Assembly: GCA_964019695.1 (NCBI GenBank)
Contig: OZ026527.1
Span: 80,022,831-80,086,830, forward strand
Length of the DNA: 64,000 nucleotides
Origin: Loripinus fragilis
Lineage: Eukaryota > Mollusca > Bivalvia > Lucinida > Lucinidae
Reading direction: 5' to 3'
The translations under genes and the position numbers were made by a program. This document shows, in pieces, positions 9,381-20,921 of the stretch. Position 1 is the first letter of the stretch. Every line of letters begins with the position of its first letter. The notes under the pieces are model-generated. The model saw nothing but the letters and a program-made list of their open reading frames with translations. It ran no database searches and was not told the DNA's origin.

Positions 9381-9998
9381 ACAGGGTGTCTCAAAAAACG
9401 TGGACCATTTTTCCAAATTGCAATAATTCCTATATCAAATGTTGAAACCTTTTGATTTTGTGTGTGGCTATAGAAAATGATATCCTATTCCTCTGATGAT
9501 GTTTCACTTCAAGATGGCAATTCAATAGGAAGTGACGTCATGATGACATCATTATTTAATCATGACGTCATTTGCTCGTCATGGGCACATTTGCTGTTGT
9601 TAAAATGGCATCCAGTGAAAATTCCTTCTTGTCAGAATGTTCCCATGCCTACATTTATATGAAACAAGAATTTAAAGTGTCTCAGATAATGGAAATTCTT
9701 ATAAATCAAAGAAGTGGGTGATAGAATAGACTGTTTGTGGTGAAACTGGAGAATTTAGCCGCAGACAGGGAAGTGGTTGGTTAATTAATCTGTGATTTGG
9801 TCAACGACAGGAAATAATGCCATGATTGCTTTATGATGTCATCACAATGTCACTTCCTGTTGAAGCACCATCTGGTGATGAAACATTATCAGAGAAAAGG
9901 GATATCTCTTTGCTTTAGCCACACAAATAAAATGTTTCAACAATTTATACAGGAATTATTGGAATTTAAAATTGGTCCACATTTATAGACGCCCTGTA
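9381..9998. mobile_element. DNA transposon remnant, ACAGGGTGTCT termini
   Basis: ACAGGGTGTCTC..CGTGGACCATTTTT and AAAATTGGTCCACATTTATAGACGCCCTGT are inverted ends, and similarity continues inward for about 130 bp per side: CTGATGATGTTTCA with GGAAGTGACGTCA on the left, TGTCACTTCCTGTTGAAGC and TGATGAAACATTATCAG on the right. The interior has no intact transposase; a short stretch after 9660 (ATGAAACAAGAATTTAAAGT) opens a frame that soon stops. Family not assigned; a mariner-like origin is conceivable. Right-arm copy at 44347-44967. Confidence 0.78.
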
Positions 9999-10324
9999 GG
10001 TGCTGATCAAGCTGTGTGGATGCACAGTCTGATCAGCACCTTTGTTATTCGCAAATACTGAAGACTGGTTTTCTCACGTCAAGGCTGTATATCTTAAGAG
10101 GTAGAGGACAAATATATTTTTCTTGTTTTGTTGTTGTTGTTTTTTGCATCCTTGTGTACTGTATGATTGATATTGATATGGTCATACTTGTCAACCTTTG
10201 TACAGTTAAGTCACACCCTGATAACTCAAATGACCTGCTTCAGTGGAAGTGAATTTTGCATGCCTGGTATATTGTATTATTCTGATCAGAAGAGTTACTT
10301 CTGCATTCTTTCCTATCAAATTAC

Positions 10325-10560
10325 TACTTAACTCCATGCCTACTCAGTAGTGGCCAGTGAGGTGTCGTCCTCTGATAACTTTTGCAAACAGTTAGGACCC
10401 AGATCAGGCCCAACATAATGTCAGGCCTGATCTGAATCCAAACTGTTTGACACTCTGATAGTATCCCTGAAAGAATTTTAAAAAAAAGTAGATTTTGAAA
10501 AATAACAGCAGACGACAAAACACATGAAAAATAATTACCCAGTGGGTAAAAAAAGTGAAA
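10325..10560. mobile_element. TTAA-family MITE with GATCAG hairpin core
   Basis: CTTAACTCCATGCCTACTC, GTCGTCCTCTGATAAC, core CAGATCAGGCCCAACATAATGTCAGGCCTGATCTG inside AAACAGTTAGGACC..CAAACTGTTTG (10387-10446), then AACAGCAGACGACAAAACAC and TTACCCAGTGGGTAAAAA. Right-arm copy at about 43795-44018. Confidence 0.78.
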
Positions 10561-11533
10561 TGAGCTCTCTCCCTAAAATGGTTCTTTTGAGTGAAATACA
10601 AAATGGTCATTTTGAGTCAATCCTTTTATGCCGAATGTATTTTCCCATCCTTATCAATTGGACGAGTACATTTCCAATTTTAGGGTTGTTTGGTGGTATT
10701 TTTTCATTTTTTATTCAAATTCTAAAAAAAAACTTATGCAAGCATACAGTGGAGAATCTGATCACATTTTGAGGCATCTGATCTGGTTTTGCACTGTTTG
10801 CCGATGTCCCACAAAAAAGGACACTATGCTTATATGGGTTGATAAATTCTTTAAAAAAAAAATTTAGATTAAAATGGCTAAAAACCCAATCTGATTAACC
10901 TGCTACTGTGGATTTAGAATTAACGAGAGCCCAAAATTTATTAAAAATTAATTGATATCCATGCCTCGTCGTGCAACATACATATTGTGTTTAAAGGTCA
11001 ACTTTCCTTTAAATTTTCCATAGTTTAATGAGTGATGTTACATATGATCTAGTTACGAATGTGGAGACTGATTTAAATTTGGCCTTTGTAAACTTCTAAT
11101 AGCATATGGAAGTAAAAGCTGAAACATGAATGACGTCTGAAAAGTGCATTTGAATATATACGGCAGATGTAAAAAGCAGACAACAATATCCAAAAGCACA
11201 TTTGAGCAACCATGAGTGTCAGTGAATGGCAAGGAGGCTGAATAGAATGCAAGGATTCCATAAGCAAATCTGTTCTCTGATAATACCCTGGCAAATGGAG
11301 TATGTTGGGGTATATAGTCTTCACATTTCTGTTTGTCCTTTTGTTTAATTGTCCTTCAGTCCCACATGGTCCAAGGTTTTTACAATGAACTTGTGTTAGA
11401 AACTTATAATGAAGACCCTTTGATGGTTTCCTGGTGGCAGATAATAAGGTCTTAAGTGTAGATCAACACAATCCCATCCTCTGGATGTGACCTTAAGGTC
11501 AAGGTCACAGACTATATAAGTCCTCTTTTTTAC
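10561..11533. other. Intergenic stretch with minor dispersed repeats
   Basis: A palindrome-like segment CTGATCACATTTTGAGGCATCTGATCTGG lies at about 10758-10787. A phrase around GCATTTGAATATATACGGCAGATGTAAAAAGCAGAC (11145-11185) is related in inverse to 15297-15345. No exon-like frame or RNA gene was seen. Mirrored at about 42800-43790. Confidence 0.5.
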
Positions 11534-12350
11534 CTGCCTTGCTTAGCGAAATCAGGTCTAGTAATGGGACTACTCTGTCTGTCTGTCCGTCCAAAACACT
11601 TTTGGGGTGACTAGTTTGAGTAATCTACAATTCCAAAAGTTTATTCAAACATTGCATAATGATGGTTCACATATTGAAGATGTGCACCTTTTATTTTGTG
11701 CACATTTCATGAATATTTTCTCAATTTTTAGGGGTGTTGAACTAAGACATTTTTACGTCCAAAAAGCTTAGATGGTGTCTGGTTTATGTAATCTGTAACT
11801 CAAACTTTATTTTCAAACTTTGCATAAAGATTGTTTACACATTGAAGATGTGCAGCTCCCATTTTGTGCACATTTGATAAAGATTTTCTCATTTTTGACT
11901 AGTGTTGAACTTAGACATTTTTTCCATCCGAAATGCATAGGGGGTGTCTGGTTTGTTTAACCTGTAACTCCTACAGTTTTCGTTTTTTATATTCAAGCTT
12001 TGAATAATGAGTGTACACACATTGAAGATGTGCACCTTCTATTTTGTACTCATTTCATGATTTTATCTTGAAAGCCATTTTCATTTTTGGGGTCTTGAAC
12101 TTAGAATTTTTCCCGTAAAATGCTTAGATGGTGTCTGGTTTGTGTAATTTGTAACTCCAACAGCTTCCATTTCTTTATTTTCAAACTTTGCATAATGATT
12201 GTTCACTCATTGAAGATGTGCACCTTTCATTTTGTGCACATTTGATAAATATTTTTTTCATTTTGGATGGTTGTTGAACTTAGACATTTTTTCCATCTGA
12301 AATGGGTATGAGTCATATGGTTTGTGTAATCTGTAGCAGTTTCCATTCTT
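11534..12350. repeat. Satellite-bearing element, 190-bp monomers (5' part)
   Basis: Begins AGCGAAATCAGGTCTAGTAATGGG with a (CTGT)n tract, then four monomers of the family described at 7890. The last monomer is cut after TTCCATTCTT at 12350 and appears to resume at 13508 with ATGTTCAAACTTTGCATAATG. Right-arm copy at about 41983-42790. Confidence 0.78.
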
Positions 12351-13507
12351 TATACCCCCTGCAAACGTAGTTTAGGCAGGTATACTGTTCTCAGCCTGTC
12401 CATCCTTCCGTGATTCCGTCTTTCCATCAACATTTAAAGGTTTTTGTTGAATAACTTCTGTAGCTTCTGTCCGATTTTTATCAAATTAGTACCATACCTT
12501 AACCATTAGACAAAGCATGTTTGGTAGGAAAAAAGGGGCTGAAGTAGTAGTATTAAAAGAGTTATCCCACTTTGAAGTTCTAACTGTATAGTTCTAACTA
12601 TATGGTGATTGAAATATGTCTAATATTGCATACATAGTGAAATCAACTGCTCCTAGAGCTTTTAGTGTATCCTTTTAATACTTTGCAGGGATGATACAGG
12701 CATATTGAAGATTTGCAATGTGGAAGTTTAATGATGAAAAAATATTTTTTACATAAATTAACAACATTTTTAACTTAGCCAATTCTCGACCACAACTCCT
12801 ATTGAATTATGGCTGATAGTGCCTACTATTGTGAAATCAACAACTAGAGTTTTCAGTGTATCCTTTTAATACTTTGCATTATTGAAGATTTGCATGTGGA
12901 AGTTTAATGATGAAAAAATAATTTTCGATAAATATACAGGATTTTTAACTTCGCCAATACTCGACGACTTCACATATTGAATGATTGTTAATAGTGCATA
13001 CTTTGTGAAATCACCTTTTGTGTATCCTTTTAATATTTTGCAGGCTGAAGATGTTAATTGATGAAATGTTTTTTGTATAATAAATCTACAAGATTTTTAA
13101 CTTAGACATTTTTGGACCATTCCATCTACATTTATAAAATGATGGTTAACAGTGCATACTTTGTTAAATTAACTCATCTTAGAGCTTAAAGCTTAACCTT
13201 TCAATACTTTGTGAACATGTTACAGATATATTGAAGATGTGCATGATGTACCCGTTTGGTGCTTATTTCTTTTTTGACAATTTTATAGCATTTTAAACTT
13301 AGCCAATTTTGGATCATTGCACTGAATACCTTGTTTCATTTGTGTCAGTTTTGTTTAGAGGACAGGTTCATTGCTTATTTTTAACTGTAGAAAATCTTAT
13401 TTGGGTAATTTTTATTTTGGTCAATTAAGGCTTTGAGAGAACTTAATAAGGATCATAATATTGCGGGGGATATACTGTAAGCCTTGCTGACAGCCCAATT
13501 CTTGTTT
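12351..13507. mobile_element. Nested element with its own tandem repeat, TATACCCCC end
   Basis: Inserted inside a 190-bp monomer: the host reads TTCCATTCTT before and ATGTTCAAACTTTGC after, which together restore the monomer consensus. The left end is TATACCCCCTGCAAACGTAG and the right end GCGGGGGATATACTG..CAATTCTTGTTT. Inside are about four degenerate repeats with TGTATCCTTTTAATACTTTGC, GGAAGTTTAATGATGAAAAA and TTTTTAACTTAGCCAA. The TATACCCCC motif recurs at 56684-56718 with a related element. A Helitron/Helentron-like origin is an inference from target and architecture; no canonical ends are evident. Right-arm copy at 40814-41982. Confidence 0.72.
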
Positions 13508-14505
13508 ATGTTCAAACTTTGCATAATGATTGTTTACACATTGAAGATGTGCACCTCCTATTTTGTACACATTTCAAGATTTTTACGTGTGGCGCTTTAG
13601 TGAAAGCAGGTCTAGTAGTGGGTCCACTCTGTCCTTTCGTCTGACCATAACTATTTTGGGGTGCCTAGTTTGTATAATCTGTAACTCAAATATATATTCA
13701 AACTTTGCATAATGATTTTACACACATTGAAGATGTGCCCCTCCTATTTTGTGCACATTTGAAAAATATTTTTACATGTTTTTACGGGTGTTGAACTTAG
13801 AATTTTTTTCCATCAGAAATGCTTAGGGGGCGACTGGTTTGTGTAATCTGTAACTCAATGAGTTTTCATTCCTTTATATTCAAACTTTGTACAATGATTG
13901 TTCATACATTGAAAATATGCACCTCTTATTTTGTGTACATTTCATGAATTTTTGATTCATTTTGGGGGTCTTGAACTTAGACATTTTTTTTTGTAAATTG
14001 CTAAGAGGGTGTCTGGTTTGTATAATCTGTAACTCCAAAAGTTTTCATTCCTTAATATTAAACATTGCATAATGCTTATTCATACATTGAACATGTGCAC
14101 CTTCTATTTTGTGCACATTTGATTAATATTTTCTTATTTTTTTCGGGCTGTTGAACTTAGATATTTTGTCCATCCGAAATGCTTAGGGGGTGTCTGTGAC
14201 TCCAGCAGTTTTCATTCCTTCATATTCAAACTTAATACATTATGACTGCCCACACATTGAACCCTGTGTCAAATGTGCACCCTATATTTTGTGCACATTT
14301 GATAATATTTTTGGGATTTGTTTGGTTGAACTTAGGCATTATTACGTCTACACCACCTTTGGTGTGCTTACATTGTTTATTTGTGTGTAATCTGTAATTC
14401 AAACATATTTCATATCTTTATATTCAAACTTTGCATAATGATTGTTCACACATTGAAGATATTCACCAGCGACGCAGGTCCAGAGTAGAGTTTGGTCTTG
14501 TTTTT
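13508..14505. repeat. Satellite-bearing element, 190-bp monomers
   Basis: Continues the interrupted monomer, then a fresh start (GCGCTTTAGTGAAAGCAGG, TCTAGTAGTGGGTCCACTC) and about four monomers, ending ACCAGCGACGCAGGTCCAGA and GTAGAGTTTGGTCTTG. Short ACCTGCGTC and GACGCAGGT phrases at opposite ends of such blocks may be inverted termini. Right-arm copy at about 39840-40812. Confidence 0.75.
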
Positions 14506-14770
14506 TTCATTTTTGGGGTCTTGAACTTAGTTTTTTCCCGTAAAAATGCTTAGATGGTGCCCGATTTGTGTAATCTGTAACTCACAGTTTTCATTTCTTT
14601 ATTTTCAAACTTGGCATAATGATTGTTCACACATTGAAGATGTGCACCTATCATTTGTGCACATTTGATAAATATTTTCTCATTTTTGACTAGTGTTGAA
14701 CTTAGACATGTTTTCCATCTGAAATACGTAGTGGGTGTCTGGTTTGTGTAATTCATTTTTGGGGTCTTGA
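14506..14770. repeat. Extra monomers of the 190-bp satellite
   Basis: Two more partial monomers (TTTTTGGGGTCTTGAACTTA, TTGTGTAATCTGTAACTC, ATTGAAGATGTGCACC). The short frame on the minus strand is a translation of the repeat. Right-arm copy at about 39545-39810. Confidence 0.7.
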
Positions 14771-15608
14771 ACTTAGAATTGCGTTAAAAGACATATTTGC
14801 CATGTTTCAAATTTGCGACTAGGGCATGAATTACCTACATCCGTTAAGGACAGACTGATTTTGACATTTCGCGAGGATATTATTTTCAGGAAACTAGACC
14901 CCTCAAGATAATTTCCTAATTTACAGTACATGATCTAGCTTATAAGATTGTAGTACTTATCTCATATACGAGCAGCAAAGGTTCAACAGTCTGAGAAATC
15001 ACACAGAATTCCTCGAGCCTTTTTTCACTGACACACATAAATGAGAGACATAGATGAAAGCTCAGGCCAAAATATATGCCTCTAGCCCCACTAGATAGCT
15101 GCAAGAGAATATTTATGTTTAAAAAATGACTTTACACTCCAATGGGATAAACAGCTCATATTCTGACCTATATACAATTGACTCTCGTTAATTGGAAGTC
15201 CAGGAACATTAGTTCACATTGAGTGTGAGAAAGTAATTGATATGCAAGACATTTAATAAGCTTTTAAATATCCTACTGATATTTGTTGTCCAGAAAATGT
15301 CATCTGCTTTTTATGCCTGCTGCATATATACAAATGCACTTCAAACTAGTTTGAACGTGAAAGCAAGCATTATGAACCCAGATCAGACGGCCCCAAGAGC
15401 AGTCTGATCTGGGTATATTGTTTGCAATATAGGCAAACAAAGTATATACCCAGAAGATAGAGCAGACCACAATTAATGTGAATAGCTGAAAAAGGGTTAA
15501 TCTCCTATTTACTATAATTATATGTTGTGCTAACTTGAAAGAATTGTCTATGGGAGAACGACAGTGCTCTGAGTATATATCTTTAAATAAGAAAGAGCCC
15601 AAAATATG
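14771..15608. other. Intergenic stretch with dispersed repeat and GATCAG palindrome
   Basis: Holds a copy of the CATATACGAGCAGCAAAGG repeat (14940-15110) and the palindrome CCCAGATCAGACGGCCCCAAGAGCAGTCTGATCTGGG (about 15369-15406, loop and stem with mismatches). No gene seen. Mirrored at about 38720-39540. Confidence 0.5.
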
Positions 15609-15924
15609 CATGCGCGGATCCAGGAAGTTTTGTCAGAGGTGGTCCAACAATGACAACGGTTTTCTTTTCTTTTTTTTTTAGTTGATGAGGGGAGGGAGGA
15701 GGCAAATACCACTATGAGCGGGCCATCATCGGACCGTCAGTGAAACGCCATTTAAATGGCATTTCACTGGTGTGCGAATGATGGCCCAACAAAGAATGCT
15801 GGCTTGGGAGCTTTGTGATTTTTCAGGGGATCAGGACAAGTATTGCTAAGAAACCCTATATTTTTGTGATTTTTCAGGGGGGGGGGGGGTGGAACCCCTG
15901 TCCTCCCCTCTGGATCCGCCCATG
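15609..15924. mobile_element. MITE with ATGCGCGGATCCAGG termini and poly-G
   Basis: Ends ATGCGCGGATCCAGG and CCTCTGGATCCGCCCAT are inverted. Inside is a palindrome GGGCCATCATC..GTGAAACGCCATTTAAATGGC..GATGGCCC (about 15720-15786) and a run of 13 or so G near 15877-15890. Right-arm copy at about 38405-38720, where the G run is a C run of different length. Non-autonomous; superfamily not assigned. Confidence 0.75.
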
Positions 15925-16139
15925 ATATGCCTCATACAGGAACAGCATGTGTAAACAACATAGTCACAGATCAACCTGTGCCTGGAGGAGCAGTTTGATC
16001 GGGGAGACTGTTTGTTTGATATTACTATTTGTTTGATATCCTCAGCAAATTGTTTATTGTTACTAGGATGAATTAGTTAAGAAAATAAATTGACAGCTAG
16101 GATTTCAATGTTTTCCTGTCCCCTTCCTTTTAATCTCTT

Positions 16140-17763
16140 CATTTCTTGGGTGTTTGTCTGTATTTCTGTCTCTTTCTGTCTCTCTCTCATCTCCCCATTC
16201 TCTCTCTTCTCCATTTTATCTCTTCTCTCCTTTTTCTCTTTTACATTCTCTCTCTCTGTCCTTTCCCTTTTCTCTTTTTTTTCCCTTAACTCACCTCTCA
16301 CTTCTCTCCCCTCTTATCCTTTCTCTCTCTCAATCCACTCCCCTCTGTCTAGTCTCCCTTTACTCTCTTCTACCTTCTCTTTTCTCCCTTCTCTCACTTT
16401 TTTCTCCCTTCCCTCTCCTCCCCATTCTTTTCAATCCTTTCAACTTTCTCTGTCTCCCATTCTGTCGGTTCTCTCCCATATTTCTCTCTACATTTTTCTC
16501 CTCTCTCCCACTCCTCTCCCTTCTCTTCTCCCTTCTCTACCTCTCTCCCTTTCTCTTCTCTCTTCTCTCCACGCATTCTTTCTTTATCCACTCCCTTCTG
16601 TTTATCTCAACTCATTTTCTCTCCTCTCCCTTCTCTCTTTTCTCCCTTCTCTCACCTCTCCCTTTCTCTTCTCCATTCCCTTTACTCTCCACTCTCTGTC
16701 CACTCATTCTTTCTCTCTTCACTCCCTTCTGTGTCTCTCAACTTCATTCTCTCTCCTTTCCCTTTCTCCCCTCCCTATTTTCTCTCTTCTCATCCCTCTC
16801 TTCTGTCTTTCTCCTGTCCATTCTTTCTATCCTCTCCCATCTCTCCATCTCTCATCCATCCTTTCTCTCTCCTCATTTTTAGTATCTCTTTTCTCCTCTG
16901 TCCTTTCTCTTATCCTCTCTGTCCTTTCTCTTCTCCCCTCTGTCCTTTCTCTATTCTCATTTTTCTGCTCTCTCCTCGCATTTTTCTGCTCTCTCCTCCC
17001 CTTCTCTCTCCTCCACTTTCTCTACCCCCTCCATTCTCTCCTCTCCATTCACTCCAGTCTCTTTCATCTATTCCCTCTCTACCACTCTCTCATCTCCATT
17101 TCCTTCTCACTCTTCCCTCCATTCTCTTTTCTCTCTCCTTTCTCTCCTTCATTCTCTCCCTTGTCTCTCACCTCCATTTTCTTCTCACTCTCCCCTCCAT
17201 TCTCTTTTTTCTCTCTCCTTTATCTCCTTCATTCTCTCCCTTCTCTCTCATCTCCATTTCCTTCTCACTCTCCCCTCCATTCTCTTTCTTCTCTCTCCTT
17301 TCTCTCCTTCATTCTCTCCCTTGTCTCACCTCCATTTCCTTCTCACTCTCCCCTCCATTCTCTTTTTTCTCTCTCCTTTCTCTCCTTCATTCTCTCCCTT
17401 CTCTCTCACCTCCATTTCCATCTCACTCTCCCCTCCATTCTCTTTTCTCTCTCCTTTCTCTCCTACATTCTCTCCCTTCTCTCTCACCTCCATTTCCTTC
17501 TCACTCTCCCTTCCATTCTCTTTCTTCTTTTTTATCTTCTTCATTCTCTCCCTTCTCTCATCTCCATTTCCTTCTCACTCTCCCATCCATTCTCTTTCTT
17601 CTCTCTCCTTTCTCTCCTTCATTCTCTCCCTTCTCTCTCACCTCCATTTCCTTCTCACTCCCTTCCATTCTCTTTCTTCTCCTTTCTCTCCTTCATTCCC
17701 TCATCTCCATTTCCTTCTCACTCTCCATTTCCTTCTTACATTCTCTTTCTTCTCTCTCCTTTC
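16140..17763. repeat. Polypyrimidine (CT-rich) tract with about 78-bp minisatellite
   Basis: Nearly pure pyrimidine on this strand. From about 17080 a unit with CTCCTTCATTCTCTCCC, CACCTCCATTTCC and TTCTCACTCTCCCCTCC repeats at roughly 78 bp. Long Ser/Leu/Phe/Pro frames across it exist only because pyrimidine-only sequence lacks stop codons. Mirror-symmetric homopurine tracts can form triplex (H-DNA). Right-arm counterpart at 36566-38165. Confidence 0.9.
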
Positions 17764-18060
17764 TAGTAGGGAGGGAGCGGGTGGGTAAGTGGGGAAGGTA
17801 GGTGGGGAAGGTAGGTGGGTAAGTGGGGAGGGAGCAGGTGGGTGGGTAAGTGGGGAGGGAGCGGGTGGGTGGGTAAGTGGGGAGGGAGCGGGTGGTTGGG
17901 TAAGTGGGAGGGAGGGAGCGGATGGTTGGGTGAGTGGGAGGGAGGGAGCGGGTGGTTGGGTGAGTGGGAGGGAGGGAGCGGGTGGTTGGGTGAGTGGGAG
18001 GGAGGACGCGGGTGAGGGGGAGGGGGAGGGAGAGAGCGGGTGGTTGGGGGAGAGAGAGAG
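17764..18060. repeat. G-rich minisatellite, G-quadruplex-prone
   Basis: Repeated GGGAGGGAGCGGGTGGTTGG / GTGAGTGGGAGG units of about 27-35 bp with runs of three or more G every few bases on the plus strand. The right-arm equivalent is C-rich on the plus strand and about three times longer (35640-36562). Gly/Trp/Ser frames here are artefacts. Confidence 0.88.
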
Positions 18061-20335
18061 GGAGGGAGAGAGTGATTGAGAGTGGGAGAGCGATTGAGAG
18101 AGTGGGAGAGCAACAGAGAGAGTGGGAGAGCGAGAGAGAGAGTGGGAGAGCGAGAGAGAGTGGGAGAGCGAGAGAGAGTGGGAGAGCGAGAGAGAGTGGG
18201 AGAGAGAGAGAGAGAGTGGGAGAGCGAGAGAGAGAGAGAGTGGGAGAGCGAGAGAGAGAGAGAGTGGGAGAGCGAGAGAGAGAGAGAGTGGGAGAGCGAG
18301 AGAGAGAGAGAGTGGGAGAGCGAGAGAGAGTGGGAGAGCGAGAGAGAGAGAGAGTGGGAGAGCGAGAGAGAGAGAGAGTGGGAGAGCGAGAGAGAGAGAG
18401 AGTGGGAGAGCGAGAGAGAGAGAGAGTGGGAGAGCGAGAGAGAGAGAGAGTGGGAGAGCGAGAGAGAGAGAGAGTGGGAGAGCGAGAGAGTGGGAGAGCG
18501 AGAGAGCGAGAGAGTGGGAGAGCGAGAGAGCGAGAGAGTGGGAGAGCGAGAGAGTGGGAGAGCGAGAGAGTGGGAGAGCGAGAGAGAGAGAGAGTGGGAG
18601 AGCGAGAGAGAGAGAGAGTGGGAGAGCGAGAGAGGGAGAGAGTGGGAGAGCGAGAGAGGGAGAGAGTGGGAGAGCGAGAGAGGGAGAGAGTGGGAGAGGG
18701 AGAGAGTGGGAGAGCGAGAGAGGGAGAGAGTGGGAGAGCGAGAGAGGGAGAGAGTGGGAGAGCGAGAGAGGGAGAGAGTGGGAGAGCGAGAGAGGGAGAG
18801 AGTGGGAGAGCGAGAGAGGGAGAGAGTGGGAGAGCGAGAGAGGGAGAGAGTGGGAGAGCGAGAGTGGGAGAGCGAGAGAGCGAGAGAGGGAGAGAGTGGG
18901 AGAGCGAGAGAGGGAGAGAGTGGGAGAGCGAGAGTGGGAGAGCGAGAGAGTGGGAGAGCGGGAGAGAGAGAGAGCGGGAGAGAGAGAGAGAGTGGGAGAG
19001 CGAGAGAGAGGGAGAGTGCGAGAGAGAGTGGGAGAGGGAGAGAGAGAGTGGGAGAGAGAGTGGGAGAGCGAGAGAGAGAGAGTGGGAGAGGGAGAGAGAG
19101 AGTGGGAGAGGGAGAGAGAGAGTGGGAGAGGGAGAGAGAGAGAGTGGGAGAGAGAGAGTGGGAGAGAGAGAGTGTGAGAGAGAGAGTGGGAGAGAGAGTG
19201 GGAGAGCGAGAGAGAGAGAGTGGGAGAGAGAGGGAGTGGGAGAGAGAGATAGTGGGAGAGAGAGAGAGAGTGGGAGAGGGAGAGCGGGTGGTTGGGGGAG
19301 GGAGAGAGCGGGTGGTTGAGGGAGAGAGCGGGAGAGCGTGATTGGGAGAGAGTGCGAGAGAGAGAGAGTGGGAGAGAGGGAGAGCGAGAGAGTGGGAGAG
19401 TGGGAGAGCAAGAGAGAGTGGGAGAGCGAGAGAGAGAGAGTGGGAGAGCGAGAGAGAGAGAGTGGGAGAGCGAGAGTGGGAGAGAGAGGGAGAGCGAGAG
19501 AGAGGGAGAGAGAGAGAGTGGGAGAGAGAGAGAGCGGGAGAGAGAGAGTGGGAGAGCGAGAGAGAGAGAGTGGGAGAGCGAGAGAGAGAGAGTGGGAGAG
19601 CGAGAGAGAGAGAGTGGGAGAGCGAGAGAGAGAGAGTGGGAGAGAGAGAGAGAGAGTGGGAGAGCGAGAGAGAGAGAGTGGGAGAGCGAGAGAGAGGGAG
19701 AGCGAGAGAGAGAGTGGGAGAGCGAGAGAAAGAGTGGGAGAGAGAGTGGGCGGGAGAGAGAGTGGGAGAGAGAGTGGGTGGGAGAGAGAGAGAGAGTGGG
19801 AGAGAGAGTGGGAGAGAGAGAGAGCGAGAGAGAGAGTGGGAGAGCGAGAGAGAGAGAGAGAGCGAGAGAGAGAGAGAGTGGGAGAGCGAGAGAGTGGGAG
19901 AGCGAGAGAGTGGGAGAGCGAGAGAGCGAGAGAGAGAGCGAGAGAGAGAGCGAGAGAGAGCGGGAGAGTGAATGCGGGAGAGCGAATCTGGGAGAGCGGG
20001 AGGGAGAGCGGGAGAGAGAGAGTGGGAGAGAGAGAGAGTGGGAGAGCGAGAAAAAGAGAGTGGGAGAGCGAGAGAGAGTGGGAGAGCGAGAGAGAGTGGG
20101 AGAGCGAGAGTGGGAGAGCGAGAGAGAGTGGGAGAGCGAGGGAGTGGGAGAGCGAGAGAGAGAGAGTGGGAGAGAGAGAGTGGGAGAGCAAGAGAGAGAG
20201 TGGGAGAGCGAGAGAGAGTGGGAGAGCGAGAGAGAGTTGGAGAGAGAGAGTGGGAGAGAGAGAGTGGGAGAGAGAGAGAGAGTGAGAGAGCGAGAGAGAG
20301 TGGGAGAGCGAGGGAGTGGGAGAGAGAGAGAGTGG
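18061..20335. repeat. (GA)n-derived satellite, GAGAGTGGGAGAGC units
   Basis: Irregular repetition of GAGAGAGAGAGTGGGAGAGC and variants (GGGAGAGAGTGGGAGAGC; AGAGTGGGAGAGC) over about 2.3 kb. The purine-only run is broken mainly by T and C in the GTGGGAGAGC motif. Frames of several hundred Glu/Arg/Gly/Ser residues in all phases are translation of the repeat. The right-arm counterpart at 28140-35640 is about three times longer. Confidence 0.92.
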
Positions 20336-20405
20336 AAGCTGATGAGGCTCGAGCCTGCGGTACAGAGGTCTCGAGTCAAGCACTTGCCCCCTACCAACGA
20401 ATGTT
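20336..20405 (-). mobile_element. SINE fragment at inner edge of left arm
   Basis: On the minus strand it reads AAGTGCTTGACTCGAGACC and CGCAGGCTCGAGCCTCATC, matching the SINE at 345-385 through the B box. The head before the A box is lost and the fragment stops where the GA satellite begins. A similar SINE with a similarly truncated head lies at 27960-28128. Confidence 0.7.
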
Positions 20406-20921
20406 GGTGGAGCTCTGTAGTACTTGACTTTTACGTCTGTCTGTCCATCATTCTATCCCAACGCCTACCCATATGTTGTGAATACCATAATAAAGGCATG
20501 TGTCACCAATTTCTTCCAGTTACATTATCCCTCGTCCAAATTTGAACATGGGTTTTGTCTGGTAATGGCTTACCAAGATGACCACAAAAAATGAACTCTG
20601 TGTTTATCTTGTTTGTGCACCTTTACCCTTATAAGCCATTTTGTAGGATATAGGCAAACAGTGAAGACCCAGATCAGACGCCGCATTTTGCGCCGTCTGA
20701 TTAGGGTATCCACTATTGGCTTACAGATTGTTCTATTAGAAACTGAATAAAAATGGGAAATGGACTGTTTGCTATAGGTAATCGATCTTTTGAGAAGAAA
20801 TACAGTATCTTCGTTTTTTTTAAAAAATTATATCCTGTGATCCCTCAATATATACACCTTACTGTATCAAACTTTATGGAAAATTCTATTGGTCTTAAAA
20901 GGGTTAAATTGGTAATTATAG
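20406..20921. other. Spacer, left part; GATCAG hairpin
   Basis: Largely unique AT-rich sequence with one hairpin of the recurrent type: GCAAACAGTGAAGACCCAG with core ATCAGACGCCGCATTTTGCGCCGTCTGAT (about 20672-20702). No upstream exon of the downstream gene was recognised. Confidence 0.6.

Larger units (their letters stand above)
1..20335 (+). repeat. Left arm of giant inverted repeat
   Basis: This arm is the reverse complement of the right arm. Base 1 pairs with about 55394, the SINE at 318-518 with 54877-55078, base 7425 with 47958, base 15307 with 39022, and the edge of the polypyrimidine tract near 17766 with about 36565. The near-constant coordinate sums show collinearity over at least 16 kb of complex sequence. 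Differences are substitutions, short indels and one 1.04-kb element found only on the right. Inward of 17766 the two arms share repeat type and order but not length. The arm reaches the window edge, so its true outer end is unseen. Whether this is a real inverted duplication or two haplotypes joined by the assembler cannot be settled from sequence alone. Confidence 0.93.

Noticed and set aside
9381..9998. Intact mariner-like transposase
   Set aside because: The interior has only short broken frames and lacks any recognisable catalytic motif.
16090..17801. 558- and 356-codon Ser/Phe/Leu frames resembling membrane proteins
   Set aside because: Polypyrimidine tract; Ser/Phe/Leu/Pro are exactly the residues encoded by T/C-only codons. 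The mirrored copy gives the same artefact.
17764..18060. Telomere-like or interstitial telomeric repeat
   Set aside because: The unit is GGGAGGGAGCGGGTGG and not TTAGGG; no TTAGGG array occurs.
17693..20397. Minus-strand frames of almost 900 codons and plus-strand Glu/Arg/Gly/Ser frames
   Set aside because: Same reason: GA/CT satellite and G-rich minisatellite. No splice sites, start context or non-repetitive domain.
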